DNA of 64,000 nt from NCBI GenBank assembly GCA_021432635.1, contig MU270032.1, positions 124,001 through 188,000 of the forward strand, read 5' to 3'. Position numbers and translations under genes: made by a program. Positions 32,491-45,208 of the stretch are shown piece by piece. Numbering within the stretch: position 1 is the first letter of the stretch; every line of letters starts with the position of its first letter. This DNA is from Thozetella sp. PMI_491 (Eukaryota; Ascomycota; Sordariomycetes; Chaetosphaeriales; Chaetosphaeriaceae). The notes below the pieces were generated by a model. The model was given only the letters and a program-made list of their open reading frames with translations, had not been told where the DNA came from and made no database searches.

Positions 32491-34263
32491 ATGCTGATGA
32501 TGGATCTTGCGATTGGGTGGGCAACTTACGTTGTCTACTCTATTAGCGTTGGGGTCAGTTGAACGATCTAAGCCCTCGCTGTGTGAAATTTTGTTCATTT
32601 CCATGTGTAGTTGCTCGTTCTGGCTAGCTACCGTCTTCTCTTCCACCCCCTCCGCGATTATCCGGGGCCATTTCTTGCTAGGCTCACCGGCGGTTATTCC
32701 GGATACTATACGATCCAAAAGAGAGTTCACCTTGAGGTGTTGAAGCTCCACGGGAAGTACGGATCCGTCGTGAGGTTAGCGCCAAATAGGCTTGTTTTCA
32801 ATACCGCGACAGCCCTACGAGGTAGATGCCGGACTTGACAGGTATTAGAAACAGGGTGACGTTCAACTGACAGTGGCAGATATCTACCAGAATGATCAGG
32901 TAACGAAAGCATACACTTACACGGCCATCGTGAGACACAAGACCGGCAACACCTTTAGCACTATCGATAATGACGAGCATCGAGCCAAGCGAAAGCTCAT
33001 CGCACCCGCCATCTCAGATCGTGCTATGAGGGCATTTGAGCCTACGATGATAGAGCAGATCGATGTATATCTAAGACAAATGCTCGAGCTTTCGCGCACC
33101 TCGCAAGCGGCAGATATGACAGCGAAGACCAAGTATCTTGCTCTTGATGTTGTCGGGAAACTCGCGTTTGGCTACGATCTAGGCCTACAAAAGCGCGAGG
33201 AGAACCGATTCGTCCTCAAAGCCATTACCTATGGCAACTACCGCCTGAACATCTTCCAGCAGCTCCCAGAGCTGTCTAGGTTCTACTCTGCTGCTTTATT
33301 CGATTATCTTTTCTACGATGCCAGAGAAAAGTACTGGAGGCTACTTGAGACCATGATACGCTCCCGCAGAGCCGAAAAGCAGAATGCTCGGGCGGACCTA
33401 TACTCGTTTATCGCAGATACACTACCTAGCGAAAGCGAAAGCGTGCGATGGGGGCATTTTTGGAGGGAAGCTCTTTTCTTCATAATTGCAGGTCAGTCAG
33501 TGGTAGGGATCGGTCCCACAGCGCCTCTACCCAAATTAATCGTTGCGACGCAGGTGGAGATACCGTTGCAGCTGCCACGTGCGCCGCCTTCTTCTACTTG
33601 ACACGAAATCCAGACTGCTACAAGAGGCTAGCCGACGAGATACGGAAAGCATTCGAAAGTGGCCATGATATCAAGACCGGGCCCCAGCTGGCGGCGTGTA
33701 CCTACCTCCGCGCCTGCATTGATGAGGCAATGCGGATGTCTCCGCCGTTGTCCTCGATGCTCTGGAGGGAGCAGGTAGCAGGGGACAGCCGTCCCTTCGT
33801 CGTCGACGGCCATGTCATACCACGCGGGACCTTGGTCAGCGTCACTGCATATGCACTACACCATAATGAAGAGTACTTCCCTGATTCGTTTGCCTTTCGG
33901 CCAGAGCGGTGGTTGGCGCCTATATCCAGCCCGGGAGATACCGAGTCTGGCGCCAAACTGGCTGACAAGGTCCACCTTGATGCCTTCGCGCCCTTCTCTG
34001 TTGGGCCCCGCGCTTGCGGAGGCAAGGCTATGGCCTACATGGAGGCGAGCCTCGTGCTGGCGAAGACGATCTGGTATTTCGACTTCGAGGCTGCACCTGG
34101 GCCGCTCGGTAGTGTGGGTGCAGGGAATCCTAGCGATACGACGGGTAGGCACCGGCTAGAGGAGTTCCAACTCTATGACATCTTGACGGCTCGGCACGAA
34201 GGCCCATGGATAGTACTACGCGAGCGCGGGGAGGCCTGCAAGGAGTTGGAGGTTATGGCATAG
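32491..34263 (+). CDS. Cytochrome P450 monooxygenase (benzoate-hydroxylase-like class)
   Basis: ER-anchored heme-thiolate monooxygenase. Four exons, join(32491..32553,32611..32821,32880..33491,33554..34263), give 531 residues. The N-terminal anchor (WATYVVYSISVGLLVLASY) leads into RLLFHPLRDYPGPFLARLT. Then come the C-helix-region HRAKRKLIAPAIS, the I-helix AGGDTVAAATC, the K-helix EAMRMSPP, the FRPERWL meander and the heme loop FSVGPRACGG with Cys near 450. The first donor is GTCAGT; the others are GTAGAT and GTCAGT, all closing in phase. The full set of motifs argues for a working enzyme. Substrate unknown; position next to the peroxygenase and exporter suggests one pathway. Confidence 0.92.
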
Positions 34264-35050
34264 TCGAAGGCAAGCCATAATTTTAGCTACACTGTCGTCT
34301 CCTTGAGATTTCTTGACGATGTAGCGAGAGGGCATCTGGTTATTCCGGCGAAGCTTATGCCTTTTTGCCTATTTCTACTGATTCGCGATGGAACAGCCAC
34401 GGAATAACACGTTGTATGCGTTGTTACACTTTGTAGGCGCCGATGACAAATATACAAATACAATTCCCTGGTGCAATCCCAGAAGAAAAAGGTACTCTGA
34501 AGAGAATGAGGCAGGTAAAGGCATAATGAACCCGAAACCCGGTGTTGAAGTGGTTGATTTCCAAGCCATCGAGCTAGGTGCCGGGTTAGCAGTGGGGACT
34601 AGGCTCGCGAACCAATGGGGCCGAGCGGCATCTCCGCGGCCTCGGACTTGGGGACGGCAGGTCGGTCGCGACGCCCACGCTTCCAGGTGAGAAGCACCCC
34701 AGTACTTGTTAGCACAGGCTACGAGTCGGAGAAAAGAGAACTGGCATTTTCGTGCAATTAAATCAGCAGCGGAAAGCCCCCCACGCCGATGTCCGTCTTG
34801 GCTGCTACTCGGAAACGTATATCAGGGGCCCAGTAACTTAAATTTCCTGCAGCCGGCATTTCACCGCTTCCACTCATTTCTAAATTTTTCTTATAATACT
34901 TCTCCGTGGCCCTAATTAACTTTGTTCAATTTTTATATACACCAGTAGTGCTGCACGTCTTTGACTGGCGGATCGTCAGTTGCTATTCAAGAACGCGACA
35001 ATTTACAGAAAGTCACGCCCATCTGTTGCTGCAATACGTGTCGCGAGAAC
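34264..35050. other. Intergenic between P450 and DHA1 transporter
   Basis: About 790 bases, no supported gene. Presumed promoter of the transporter. Confidence 0.4.
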
Positions 35051-36827
35051 ATGGCCAGCAAGGACAACGTTAACACCGTCGCACCAGGTGAGGATTCTTC
35101 ACTGGCTGAGAAAGCCGAAAAGAGGCGACAGGACGAAAGCGAAACTGCCTCCGGCCTCGTTAGCGATGGCACCGAGCTGCAAGACGCCGACACGGTCAAC
35201 TGGGATGGCCCTGAAGACCCGTCGAATCCCATGAACTGGCCAACTTCAACCAAGAACGCTGCTCTTATCATGATCTCGGTCATTACCTTCTTGAGGTACG
35301 TGCTGATTCTTTTCGGCTAGTAACAGAAACCACACTTGCTCACAAATAATTTTGCGTTTCTAGCCCTCTAACCTCCTCGCTGGTCGCGCCGTGCACCGGA
35401 AGCATGATGGCCGACTTCGGTTCCGACAATTCATACGTTGCAACTTTCATTGTCTCTGGTTACCTCATCGGCTATGTCTTTGGCCCTCTGGTCGTGGCGC
35501 CGCTGTCCGAGCTCTATGGTCGCCGCCCGTTGTACCTTGTGTGCAACTTCCTGTTCTTCATATTCAATGTTGCCTGCGCGGTAGCTCCGAACCCGGGAAG
35601 TCTCATCGTCTTCCGGATATTCGCGGGGATCGGAGGATCATGTCCCCTCACCCTCGGCGCTGCTTCGATAGCGGACATGATTGCTTTGGACAAGAGAGGC
35701 GCCGCAATGGCCGGATTTGTCTTAGGTCCGCTGCTTGGCCCAACTGTTGGCCCAATTGGTACGTTCCGGCTCTTCTGCCTCAAAACTGCTGAAAGGCTAA
35801 CAAGCTGCCAGCCGGTGGATACCTCTGCCAAGCTACAACTTGGCGTTGGTCTTTCTGGGTGCTCGCCATCGCGGTAAGGAGAATCGCTTGGTAATTAGTG
35901 ATCAGTGATACTGCAGCCGCTAACATGTTCTCGGAAGGGGGGCGTTGTTGCATTCGCCGGCCTGTTTGTGACGCGGGAGTCTTATGCCCCCGTCATTCTC
36001 GAGCACAGAGCAAAGAGGCTTCGCAAGCAGACCAACAATTCGAAACTACGATCAGCGCTGGACACGGGCCGAAGCCCCAAAGATCTCCTCTCCTCCGCCA
36101 TTATCCGACCGCTCAAGATGCTCTTTTTCTCCCCTATCATATTATTGCTCTCACTATACATGGCGGTCATCTATGGCTATCTGTACCTTCTTTTCACGAC
36201 ATTCCCTCAAGTCTTTGAGGTTCAATACGGATTCTCTGCAGGTGCAAGCGGACTTACGTATCTAGGAATCGGCATCGGGTCCTTGGTCGGCCTCGTCGCT
36301 GCTGGTGCCATATCGGACCCTCTCATGCGTGCCTTGCGGGCTCGTAATGGAGGGGAGGCAAAACCCGAGTACCGGCTGCCACCAATGGTGATCGCCGGGC
36401 TACTGATCCCGGCTGCACTCTTTTGGTATGGTTGGTCGGACTATAGGCAGTATCATTGGATTGTGCCGATTCTGGGTACTGGCTTGCTCGGAGTTGGAAT
36501 AGTCCTCCTCCTGGTATGTATACTGGACCACATCATACGGGTAGTCCTAAGCTCTGACACTGCTCGACATAGATGGCGACAACCACCTATTTGGTGGATG
36601 CATTTACCATATACTCTGCATCCGCGATGGCCGCAAACACGGTGCTTCGATCCATCGTCGGAGCCTTTCTCCCGTTGGCTGGCCCGAGCCTGTACAGTTC
36701 TCTAGGTTTAAACTGGGGTAACTCTCTCCTGGGATTCATTGCACTAGCTATGGTTCCCATCCCATTCCTCTTTTACTTTTATGGAGAAAGGATTCGCACC
36801 AGCAAGCGCTTCAAAGTCGAGTTCTGA
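35051..36827 (+). CDS. MFS multidrug/polyamine exporter, DHA1 (12-TM) type
   Basis: Plasma-membrane proton antiporter of the fungal DHA1 group. Five exons, join(35051..35295,35364..35758,35812..35873,35938..36513,36573..36827), give 510 residues. A charged N-terminus contains the family-typical NWDGPEDPSNPMNWP before helix 1. Then come SPLTSSLVAPC, VSGYLIGYVFGPLVVAPLSE-LYGRRP (motif A), FRIFAGIGGSCPLTLGAAS, the motif-C-like GFVLGPLLGPTVGPIAGGYL and WRWSFWVLAIAGG. The centre carries a cytoplasmic loop with VILEHRAKRLRKQ. In the second half are SLYMAVIYGYLYLLFTTFP and YLVDAFTIYSASAMAANT. The exporter probably removes the product or a toxic substrate of the adjacent oxidative genes; that role is inferred from position. 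Confidence 0.92.
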
Positions 36828-37218
36828 ACCTCACTTCTCCTTTTCACGCAGCTGCCTTTCAACTGCTCTCTATTGGATTAGAATACACTTTATGGAATCT
36901 TGGTGGGAAAGAGTGTCATTTAACTCTACTTTTAATTAGACGCTGAGTGGTAGCAAGGGATTAAGCAGTTATTTTTAGAAGAATATAGAGACGGAATATA
37001 TTTTGTCGGCGCCTCTTGCTAAGATGACGTTTGATTAAATCACTTTGGCCTTTTGGCACACTGAAATTTGTACCAAGTTTACATTTCTCCAGTTCAGAAA
37101 GTGTTCCCCCATGATTGCAGCCTCCCTCTAGACCGAATTTGACCAATGTACCGAATTGAAAGCTAGGTCGACACACATATTACAGTGGAGAGCAACGGCT
37201 AAGAACTTCGGGAGCGAT

Positions 37219-39522
37219 TTAGATAAAGGATGCATCTAGATGCCCAGAAAAGTTGTCCAGATCAATACCGTCCAGATCCACCATGTGCTCGAAATTCTGC
37301 CAGGCCTGACAAAAAGCTTCTAATCCGTGGCTCTGTGCCTTGTCATTATTTGCAGCAAGACATGCCTGGGCTAGAACTTCTTCTGAGACCGATGATGATG
37401 TGATATCTTTATGGAATTTCTCGTCAAGCGAAGTGGGTGTGCTACTGACGGCCCAAGAAGCGTCAGGCGTCATAGGCGAAACTTGATACTTGCTGAGAAG
37501 CTCCGTCGCCGATGTAAAGACTTTCGCCGCGCTATTCGAGAATTCACTGGCACCTCGAAGCATTCGATAAGCCTCAACTGTTTCCCTCGGAACACAGTCG
37601 AGCGCGCCGGATGCCAAATCTAGGCATGTGCTGCATGTCAATATGATGCTGGCTATTATGAGGCCATAAGAGAATCTGTCGAGCTTTAAGCGAAGCTGTG
37701 TGAACGAGATATCTTCTCGTTCTAGCTGTAGTTCTGCCTGGATGATGTTTTTGGCAGCAATGAGGCAAACTGCGCGTGAGTCTGCGGAGGATGCGTCAAC
37801 CTGCGATCTTACGAGATAAGGCAAATGTAGTCGGCAAATCTGAGTATTAACATGCAGGTGAAGCATGTATCGATGAATGGCGAGACTAGCGGGGTGCGAA
37901 ATTGGTGCTATCGTCCCATCTTGATCCATCTGGAAAAATGGCGGAAGCTCTTGGATGAACTTTTCTAGCTGGACTTGGAACTCAACGACTTGGCGGTATC
38001 TTGTACCATCCATTGAAGAGGTGGCTTGTGCAACTTGGTCAGTGAAGGATCTGCAGACCTTGGCGAGTTTTATTCTCTGAAGCAGATATGCCACCGAGGT
38101 GGGACCTAACACGCCTTGATTTTTGTTGTTCTGTTGTGCCACGACTTCGTCATCAAGATATTGGGGCAGATCGACCATCATTTGGGCAGGATGTACGAGG
38201 TAGCTGCCTTCTTGAGCGGCACCGATCCTAGAACCTATCCTGCACGTTGTATTAGGAAGGGCTGGTAGGTTGTGGAAAGATCAGCTTACCAGTCCGATGC
38301 TGTTAAATGCCACCATACTCTACGTCCAAACTCTACCCGATATGGATCGGCCCTCTGCCATGCCAGGGCCCGGCCTTCTTGCCGGTCGGTGAAGTGAAGG
38401 CCTAGCTCGCGAGCGATAGATATGGTCACAGAAAACACGGATCGGAATTTCGGCGAAATCCCTTCCAGGTTGCAAATAACGCAGGACACTAACATCAGTG
38501 CCTGGACGTTCTCGAGAGACACCGGGGTAACGCGACGACAGTTGTCAACAACATCCAAAGTGGCTTTGGCCCATAAGACAACCTGGTAGTTTGCATCTGC
38601 AGTCGATTTGAAGACACCCCTCTTCTCCGTGTCGCTCTGCAGCCAGTGCTGCGCTACGGTCGCGATAATGCCGAGGAGCAGCGAAACTGGACCCGCGGGA
38701 CACACGTTCGCACTCAGCTGCTCGTACAGCTTGTCTATGGTGGCCCGGAGCGACGGGACGTGGATGATAGGGCATATAAATTCAATATCTTGAACGAATT
38801 TCTCCAACAAGACGTCCGTCTCAGCTTTGGGAGGAATTGTGATGCACCGTATCGCATTAGTCGTAGTAGTCGAGATACCAGCGGCCTGTGGAGTTATGTA
38901 GGCGGCAGCGTGAGTAGAGTGCTGTAGGGAACCCAACTTGACGACCACAGGATCCGACAGACTTGAGTCCTGGCATCGTGGCCGGTCAGCGCTGGCGGCG
39001 AACTTATGGAGCCCAAGAGGAATAGAATCAGTCTCAAGCACCTACCAAAGCGTTTTGAGCCCGAGAGGCCTGTTCTAGCTTTAAAAGATGGTGTATCTCG
39101 ACTGGAATGTTCGATGAGAAGGCTCCCAGCGGTCGGTGATGCCCACCAGCATCGCCGGTAGCCTCACCCGTCGAATCCGGGATCAGCCAGGCATAATCTG
39201 GAGGAGCTGAGTATGTGCGCCCGCGGTTCTGTTCTGCGATGGCCTCTTCCAAGCGGCGAAGCCTTTCTATAATCTCGGTATTGGAGTCGTTCAAAGCGCG
39301 CAAGCTTTCGGCTCCAACCGTTTCCGGGGAGTTTCCCTGGTTGGAGACCTGGGGCTGCTTCCGTGGGCCGCCAGTTGGCTCGCACGGGATGCCGCGATTG
39401 GCACAGTTGGAGCAGGGAGACTCGCGGCTGCAACGGAGCTTACGAGATTGACAAAAGACGCATGAGACCGGCCTTCGGCGCGGTCTGCTTGGGAACGGCA
39501 CGTTGAGCTGCTTGCTAGACAT
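37219..39522 (-). CDS. Zn2Cys6 fungal transcription factor
   Basis: Nuclear DNA-binding regulator. Three exons, complement(join(37219..38239,38290..38969,39046..39522)), give 725 residues. A basic leader (PFPSRPRRRPVS) precedes the zinc cluster with cysteines at 21, 24, 31, 37, 40 and 47 (C-x2-C-x6-C-x5-C-x2-C-x6-C). A short coiled coil (IIERLRRLEEAIAEQ) follows as a dimerisation element. From ~190 is the fungal-specific middle homology region, with FVQDIEFICPIIHVPSLRA, SIARELGLHFTDRQEG and EFGRRVWWHL. The first intron (GTAGGT donor, CCAG acceptor) removes a stretch that is otherwise open on the downstream side. It converges on the DHA1 exporter and diverges from the 1239-residue gene. Its likely targets are the neighbouring peroxygenase, P450 and exporter (inference from position). 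Confidence 0.9.
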
Positions 39523-40519
39523 TCGATAGACCACATCCACAGGAGGACATGCGGTCTTTCTACTGCATTTCGGGGCTCTTTTGATCGAACAGTCGAGGAA
39601 TGAGATGATGCCGGCACAAGTCGCCCCTGGCCCGGCTCCACTCGCGGGGCGCGGGGCTTGTCGAGACTGGCCCGCCGAGAGTCCGCGGCAACTCCGCGGG
39701 TCGGCCACTCACTGCGCCGACTGCCGCGTTTGGCCAATTAAACGCGAGCCCTCTTGGCTGCCTTGCTGATGCGAACGAAAGTATAACTATGGCGAACCCC
39801 CAAAAGCAAAGCATAGAAGGGCATGCTTGCTTACAACCAACTAGCCGTTAAGGCTCCAACGGGAATATTCTCCCAAGCTGGCTCACGCAGTAAACGCTCA
39901 GCTTATTAATATATCGGTCATGAACTTGTGCAGGACTTTAGATTGCGCCACACCCCATCAAGGGCACTTGCACGAGCACCTGCTGTTTCTAGAACGACCA
40001 CGAGTGGATTTTGTCCCATAGCATATAGGTCTTTGAGGGCAACACTGGCTGCAGGCTCGGGACGCTAGTGATGCTCCAGCAAAATAACCCTGATCTCCTC
40101 GACCCGTGTCTGGGAGAGGCTGGGGGCGCGGGCGGCCCTTTTGCTCGGCGTGCAGGAGGCTCAAGGCTCTGGGGAAATCCAATTGGCCCCACTTGTGCGC
40201 AATGCCGCAGCCAGGCGTTGGGCCAATCAAAGGCAAAAACACAGGCGTGCTAGAGGCAGCGGCGCACCTCCGCAGCTGAGAATCGGCGTTCTGCTAGAGC
40301 CTTGCGAGATCTGTATTGCAAAGTGCAAAAGCTACGATTGAATACAAGAACTTCAAACCGTAGAGGCTCCAGCATGCACTCGTCTCCAGGGAGTTACTTC
40401 GGTGATTTGCAAGCTAGATCATCTCAATCGGTCCGCGCTGCGTCAGCCGACAGCCGTACCCTAATGTTCACGACCCTTTCCAAGTACAATTGACGAGCCT
40501 CAACGCGGGCTTCTAGGCC
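39523..40519. promoter_or_regulatory. Shared intergenic region of two regulators
   Basis: About 1 kb between the divergent starts of the Zn2Cys6 factor and the bZIP-like gene, with no supported gene. Promoters of both are presumed here. No operator was identified. Confidence 0.4.
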
Positions 40520-43500
40520 ATGGCCACGCAGACAGCGCAGGAGGGGCCCATGCTCGTACCCAGAGTCGAAGTCTCGGAACGTGCTACTGATCCCGAGGCC
40601 GTCTTCGCCCCCAAGCTTCCAGGCCCCAAGTTTTCATCCAGGAAAGGCGGGCTGAAAAATGTGCGGAGCCAGTACTCTGATGACTTTGGGTCTGACACCG
40701 ACACCGGGGTTCCATCGAGTCATATTCAGCGTAAACCCCCATACGCAGCTGGGAAGCAGAAGAGACATCATAAATTCGACGACTGGACTGATAACAATGA
40801 ACCGGAAGAGAGAAGGCGTATCCAAAACCGAATTGCCCAGCGTAAGTTCCGTAAGTATTGAACGCCAGCCTGCCAGTCCACGTGATATTCGGCTAAGCCA
40901 GGTAACACAGGGGAGAAGGCCCGGGAGGTACGAGAACGCGCGCAGCGCGATGCCCAAAACCAGGAGCTTGCGGGATCTTCCTACGAGATCCACGTGCCGG
41001 AAAGCAGCTCTGAGCTTAGCGGTTTGCCTTGGGGTAGCATAAACCTGGGGTTCATGGTCGCCAAAGGCCATGAATACGCCTCCAAACAGCCAGCCAGAAA
41101 GGATATGCCACCAAACCAGGATCAGAAAATACTTTCATCGTACGGCACCTTTGATACCACTACCTACTGTAACGGAGATGACGTTTACTACCAAGATCAG
41201 GATTCGTATGGTTACAATTACGATTTCGACAGTCCAGATTGGGGATATTCCCCTATGGGGAACCACTCAACACCATTGACGACATTTAGCAAACCAGAAG
41301 GTCGATATAGCACAGCAAAATTGTATTCGGTCGCCCCGACCTTCTCAAGCGGGGGGGTTCAAAATTCCGTCCCCAACATCTGCGAAGCGGTTTATATGAA
41401 ACTTCGAGAGGACGTTGGCATCTCTAATCAGGATATCCTCACCAAAAGTCTCCCCAACCTTATCAAGGGCTTTGCCGTTAAGCTCGGCGCTGATCACCAG
41501 GAGATCATGTACTTCGTACATAGTCATCCCCAGCAAGTCAATCCACTCCTTGAGAATCTAGAACGAAGGAGCTAACATATTCATAGAGAGATTACGGCAT
41601 GGCTAACCAAGTTCTTTGAGGAGGGAGCAAAAGATGCCGAAAAACCTCGTAAGGCAAGCAAACGAGGCATGGATCTCTCCGAGAAGATTCATATGTGGCA
41701 CAGTAAAGCTGGAATGGAACCTCCTGGCGAGCCTCCCAGCATCAACCCTCGTGCATCTGACGGGTCGGAGTTGGGAAATGACGAGGAGAAGAAACCGATC
41801 ACGAAGTTGGAGCTGTCGGAATACAGCAAGCGCATCCTGGAAAGCAAGGCCTACGGCTGGCTAAGTCTTACTCTGGCTACGGAAGCATCTCTATTCTGGC
41901 CGGCCGACACCTCTAATGTCATGGTGGACGAAGTACGTTTGGTAATGCTACGGAGCCTCCCCACGGGAATCATTGAGACCGGCCAAAACCAACCGCCGCA
42001 GAAAATGAAGGCTACGTTTAATCTTCCGCCTCTCCTGCTGCGCCCCGGACATCCAGATGCTCTTTGGAATCTCGACAGGGCAAGAACCCGTGGACACACA
42101 ACGCCTACCGCTGTGGGGGATATCAAAGCCGTAACATATTCCTCCGAGGAGAATATCCAGGTGGCCACCATAGCCCAGTACTGCCGCCAAACCTGGCCGA
42201 CTGGTGGCCCAGAGCTTATTCAAGCCTTCCAGAGAGTGTTTGAGAGCCCCATCAAGCAGCCCCTTTCCGGTATGACGACATCTTGCAGCTTGCCGTGTGC
42301 ACGCCCGATGTGTGCTAACTCGTCACAGCTACTCTAGGTAACGACATATGCGTGGAGTTGACTCATGATTGCAAAACCTTCACCATCGCGGCATCTGGCT
42401 CGGCATATTCCATCGCCCAGCTCGCAGAGCAGTTGGCTTGGCTCACGATCGTACTTGGGTACCCTGCTTCCCCCCCGGAAACCAGCTACCAGCCTTCGAT
42501 CAAGAAAAATGACGAGGAATCGTTTGAAGTTGGAATAACAAGCCAACCTATATCTCTGGATAAAGTATTTGGCTCCTGCCTACTTCCTGCCGTTGCGCCT
42601 GGCCATCCAATTGTCTATGGATATCCAACCGCGCGGCGCCCTGAGGGCTTTCCCGGGGTGGAGATTCCTTATCAACAGTTACTTGCTCTTACCACTAAAG
42701 AATACCCCGGAAGCAGAGCCTTGAGGCATGGAAGCATAAAGCTCTCGGAAAACCGTATTCTCCAGCCAGTACTCAGGAAGCAAGGCTTTTGCCTCTGGCA
42801 CGTGCTGGACTTGGGGCCGACCGCTTCGTGCCCATGCTTCGCCTCAATTCCTGCCGTGCACATCAAGCAGCTTAGCCTAGACCGCCATATTGTAGGAGTT
42901 TGTTCGGCGGAGCAGATTCGATCAAGCGAAGACGTGTCCAAACTGATACCGACAATAGAGGTGGAAAACTTGGTCGACGAGACTGACTGTAGAAGTCCTG
43001 ACAAGTCTTGCGGTGCGACACCTGCGACGGACACGTCTCGTACGGAATCTCTAGACCCGGATGTGTTATCTGTCTCGAGTTTCTGCACGATCAGAGGGAC
43101 TCAATCTCCACAGATCATTGCGCTTCTCCCAACCATCGAATCCGTCTCTGGCCGCTTATTCATCGAATTCCAGGGCTCCCAGGATAATAAGTCGGCCGCA
43201 GGCGGCAGCAACCGCCCACGGGAGAACCGCAGCGGCCCAGCTACTGCCAGAAGCACAACGACTGGCGCCCCTGTGCTTTTGCAGCGGAAACGAGGCCAGT
43301 GCGGACAAAAGGACGACGACCAAGACGATGATGGGTTCAAGAGGCCGAGTCTCAAGAAGCCCAAGGGCAGGGAAGAAACGCGCCACAAGATGCTTGCCTG
43401 TCCTTTCTGGAAATCCGACCCGACAAAACACCGAGCTTGTTTTACCATGAAGCTCCACGGCATTCCTCGCGTGAAGCAGCACCTCACCCGAAATCATACG

Positions 43501-44412
43501 CCCATCTTTTGTCAACGATGTCTGACCATATTCGAAGATGACGACGGTCTTGAAAGACACCTCGAGTCCCAGGAAACTGCAGGATGCACTCGAAAATCTT
43601 TAGCTCAGCTCGACGGCGTCTCACCCCGACAACAGCGGGAGCTCTCCCGGAAGTCGGACCCGAGCCAGACGGAGCCCGAAAAGTGGTTTGCGATATGGGA
43701 CATCGTCCTTCCTGGACGCCCAAGGCCCAGCTCGCCGTACATGGACGACCAGCTCTCGGAGGATTGTGCCGCGTTCCATAACTACTGTCTCGACCGCGGG
43801 CCCGAGTTCCTGACAAGAGAAATCGAGACTAGTGGCGTCATGACCCTAGCCTCGCTTGACGAGGACACGAGGAGGGATATTCTCCAAGAGACAATAGGCC
43901 GTGGGCTAGATCTCTTCTTACAGAGCTGGGTTCCGCCGCGGAGAGCCAACGCTGCGGCTCCAAGCGGCGGCTCGTCGTTCGCAAGTCAGGAAACTCCCGG
44001 TAGCTCGGAAACATCCGGCGCAACACCCGCGGATGACGCCGGCAGTTGGAGCCGGAGCCAGGACCCCGGGACCACATCGTCAACCTCTTCTCATCGGCAA
44101 GGCTCCGAACAGCCCGTGGGAGGCTACACGCAGCCTTGGATGCGTCCCCCGGGCGGAGCCAGCGACATCGCACGTGAAGAGCTTGAAAATGAACGAGGCT
44201 ACGACCAGGTCCTGGCTAGTGGCCCCACTACAGGGCTGGTTCCGGGGTTGGTTCCGGGGCTGGTGGCCGTCCAGCCTAGGTATACACAGGCACAGGCTCC
44301 ACGGAGCGGGCTCCTCATGGGCCCGCCACAAAGTCAAGACTATTCCGTCGACAATTTTGGCTGGCAGCCTTTGCCAAATGGAATGGACGAGTGGTTCCAA
44401 CTTCCCGACTAG
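40520..44412 (+). CDS. 1239-residue composite regulator: bZIP-like basic region, uncharacterised fungal domain, zinc-finger-like segment
   Basis: Four exons, join(40520..40850,40911..41536,41591..42269,42329..44412), close in phase. Residues ~95-111 are EERRRIQNRIAQRKFR, matching the bZIP basic signature N-x2-A-x4-R; REKAREVRERAQRDAQNQEL follows, a short helix rather than a full leucine zipper. The middle (~280-560) contains FAVKLGADHQEIMYFVHSHP, MDLSEKIHMWHSKAG, YCRQTWPTGGPELIQAF and AASGSAYSIAQLAEQLAWL, shared by large uncharacterised fungal proteins. Residues ~903-955 carry CPFWKSDPTKHRAC, RVKQHLTRNH and CQRCLTIFEDDDGLERHL, a fungal C2H2-like arrangement. Acidic and Ser/Pro-rich tails follow, with a VPGLVPGLV repeat. 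The third exon boundary uses donor GTCAAT and acceptor ATAGAGAG; without that intron a TAA interrupts the frame. It could instead be two genes, though splice phases favour one. Confidence 0.72.
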
Positions 44413-45208
44413 ACCTCTTTTGCCAAGCTTTTACCATGGCCGCGGATCATGCACAGTTTGGATGAGACAGGGTAGCAGAAACGTTGTGGCGCTCGACCGG
44501 GTTGTCGGCTTTCGTGACGTCTGCTGGGGGTACTGACTATAGACGAACGTGATACCCTAGATTTGAGAGCTTCTAGGAAGGAACTCGATTGACTAACCCA
44601 AGTCTGTGCTTTCAAGGAGAAGAGCACGTGTGGGATAGGATAACCACCCTCCTTCCTACGCCGACTCGCAGAGGGAATGAATTGCTCAGGTACTGGTAAC
44701 TCCAGGCAACGCTCTTTCATGGCCTAAGGTCGGTCTTGGTCTAGAAATTAGCGGCAGGCAATGGTGGAAGGATGAAGGACCAACAAAGGCATACATCCTG
44801 GTCGCCTCTTATAAGCGAAACACCCGTGGACACGGAGAGGGTTGTTTCTACCGTTATCAAACGTAGAAGAAAACACTGCTTTCATTTGACCCCGGCGAAT
44901 GACAAGGCAGTACCTGGGTCGATGGGTAAGCTGGGCTCCGGGGACCTGACACAGTTTTGAATCCGGTCCCACATTTCATGGGACGACTTTCTGGCCAGGG
45001 GCACATCTCAAACACACAGTCCAGCCGGCGCGCATCCCTAGACCATATAAATGAGCACGTCAATCGCTACCAACTTCTCTTAATTCCAAAAGAGAAGAGG
45101 AAATATTCCGACGGGTTTACAAAAGAGGGCTAAGCATCACGTATCGCCTATCCGCGTATCGTCTACCTGCCCCTTCTACCCAAGCGTGATCTGTAAAAAA
45201 TAAACAAA
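44413..45208. other. Intergenic between composite regulator and RGG/FG gene
   Basis: About 800 bases; only short overlapping frames. Presumed promoter of the low-complexity protein gene. Confidence 0.4.

Noticed and set aside
42352-44412. The long open frame as a separate zinc-finger gene
   Set aside because: It has no ATG at its start and joins upstream in phase through an intron with a CTAAC branch point and CAG acceptor, so one gene is more likely.
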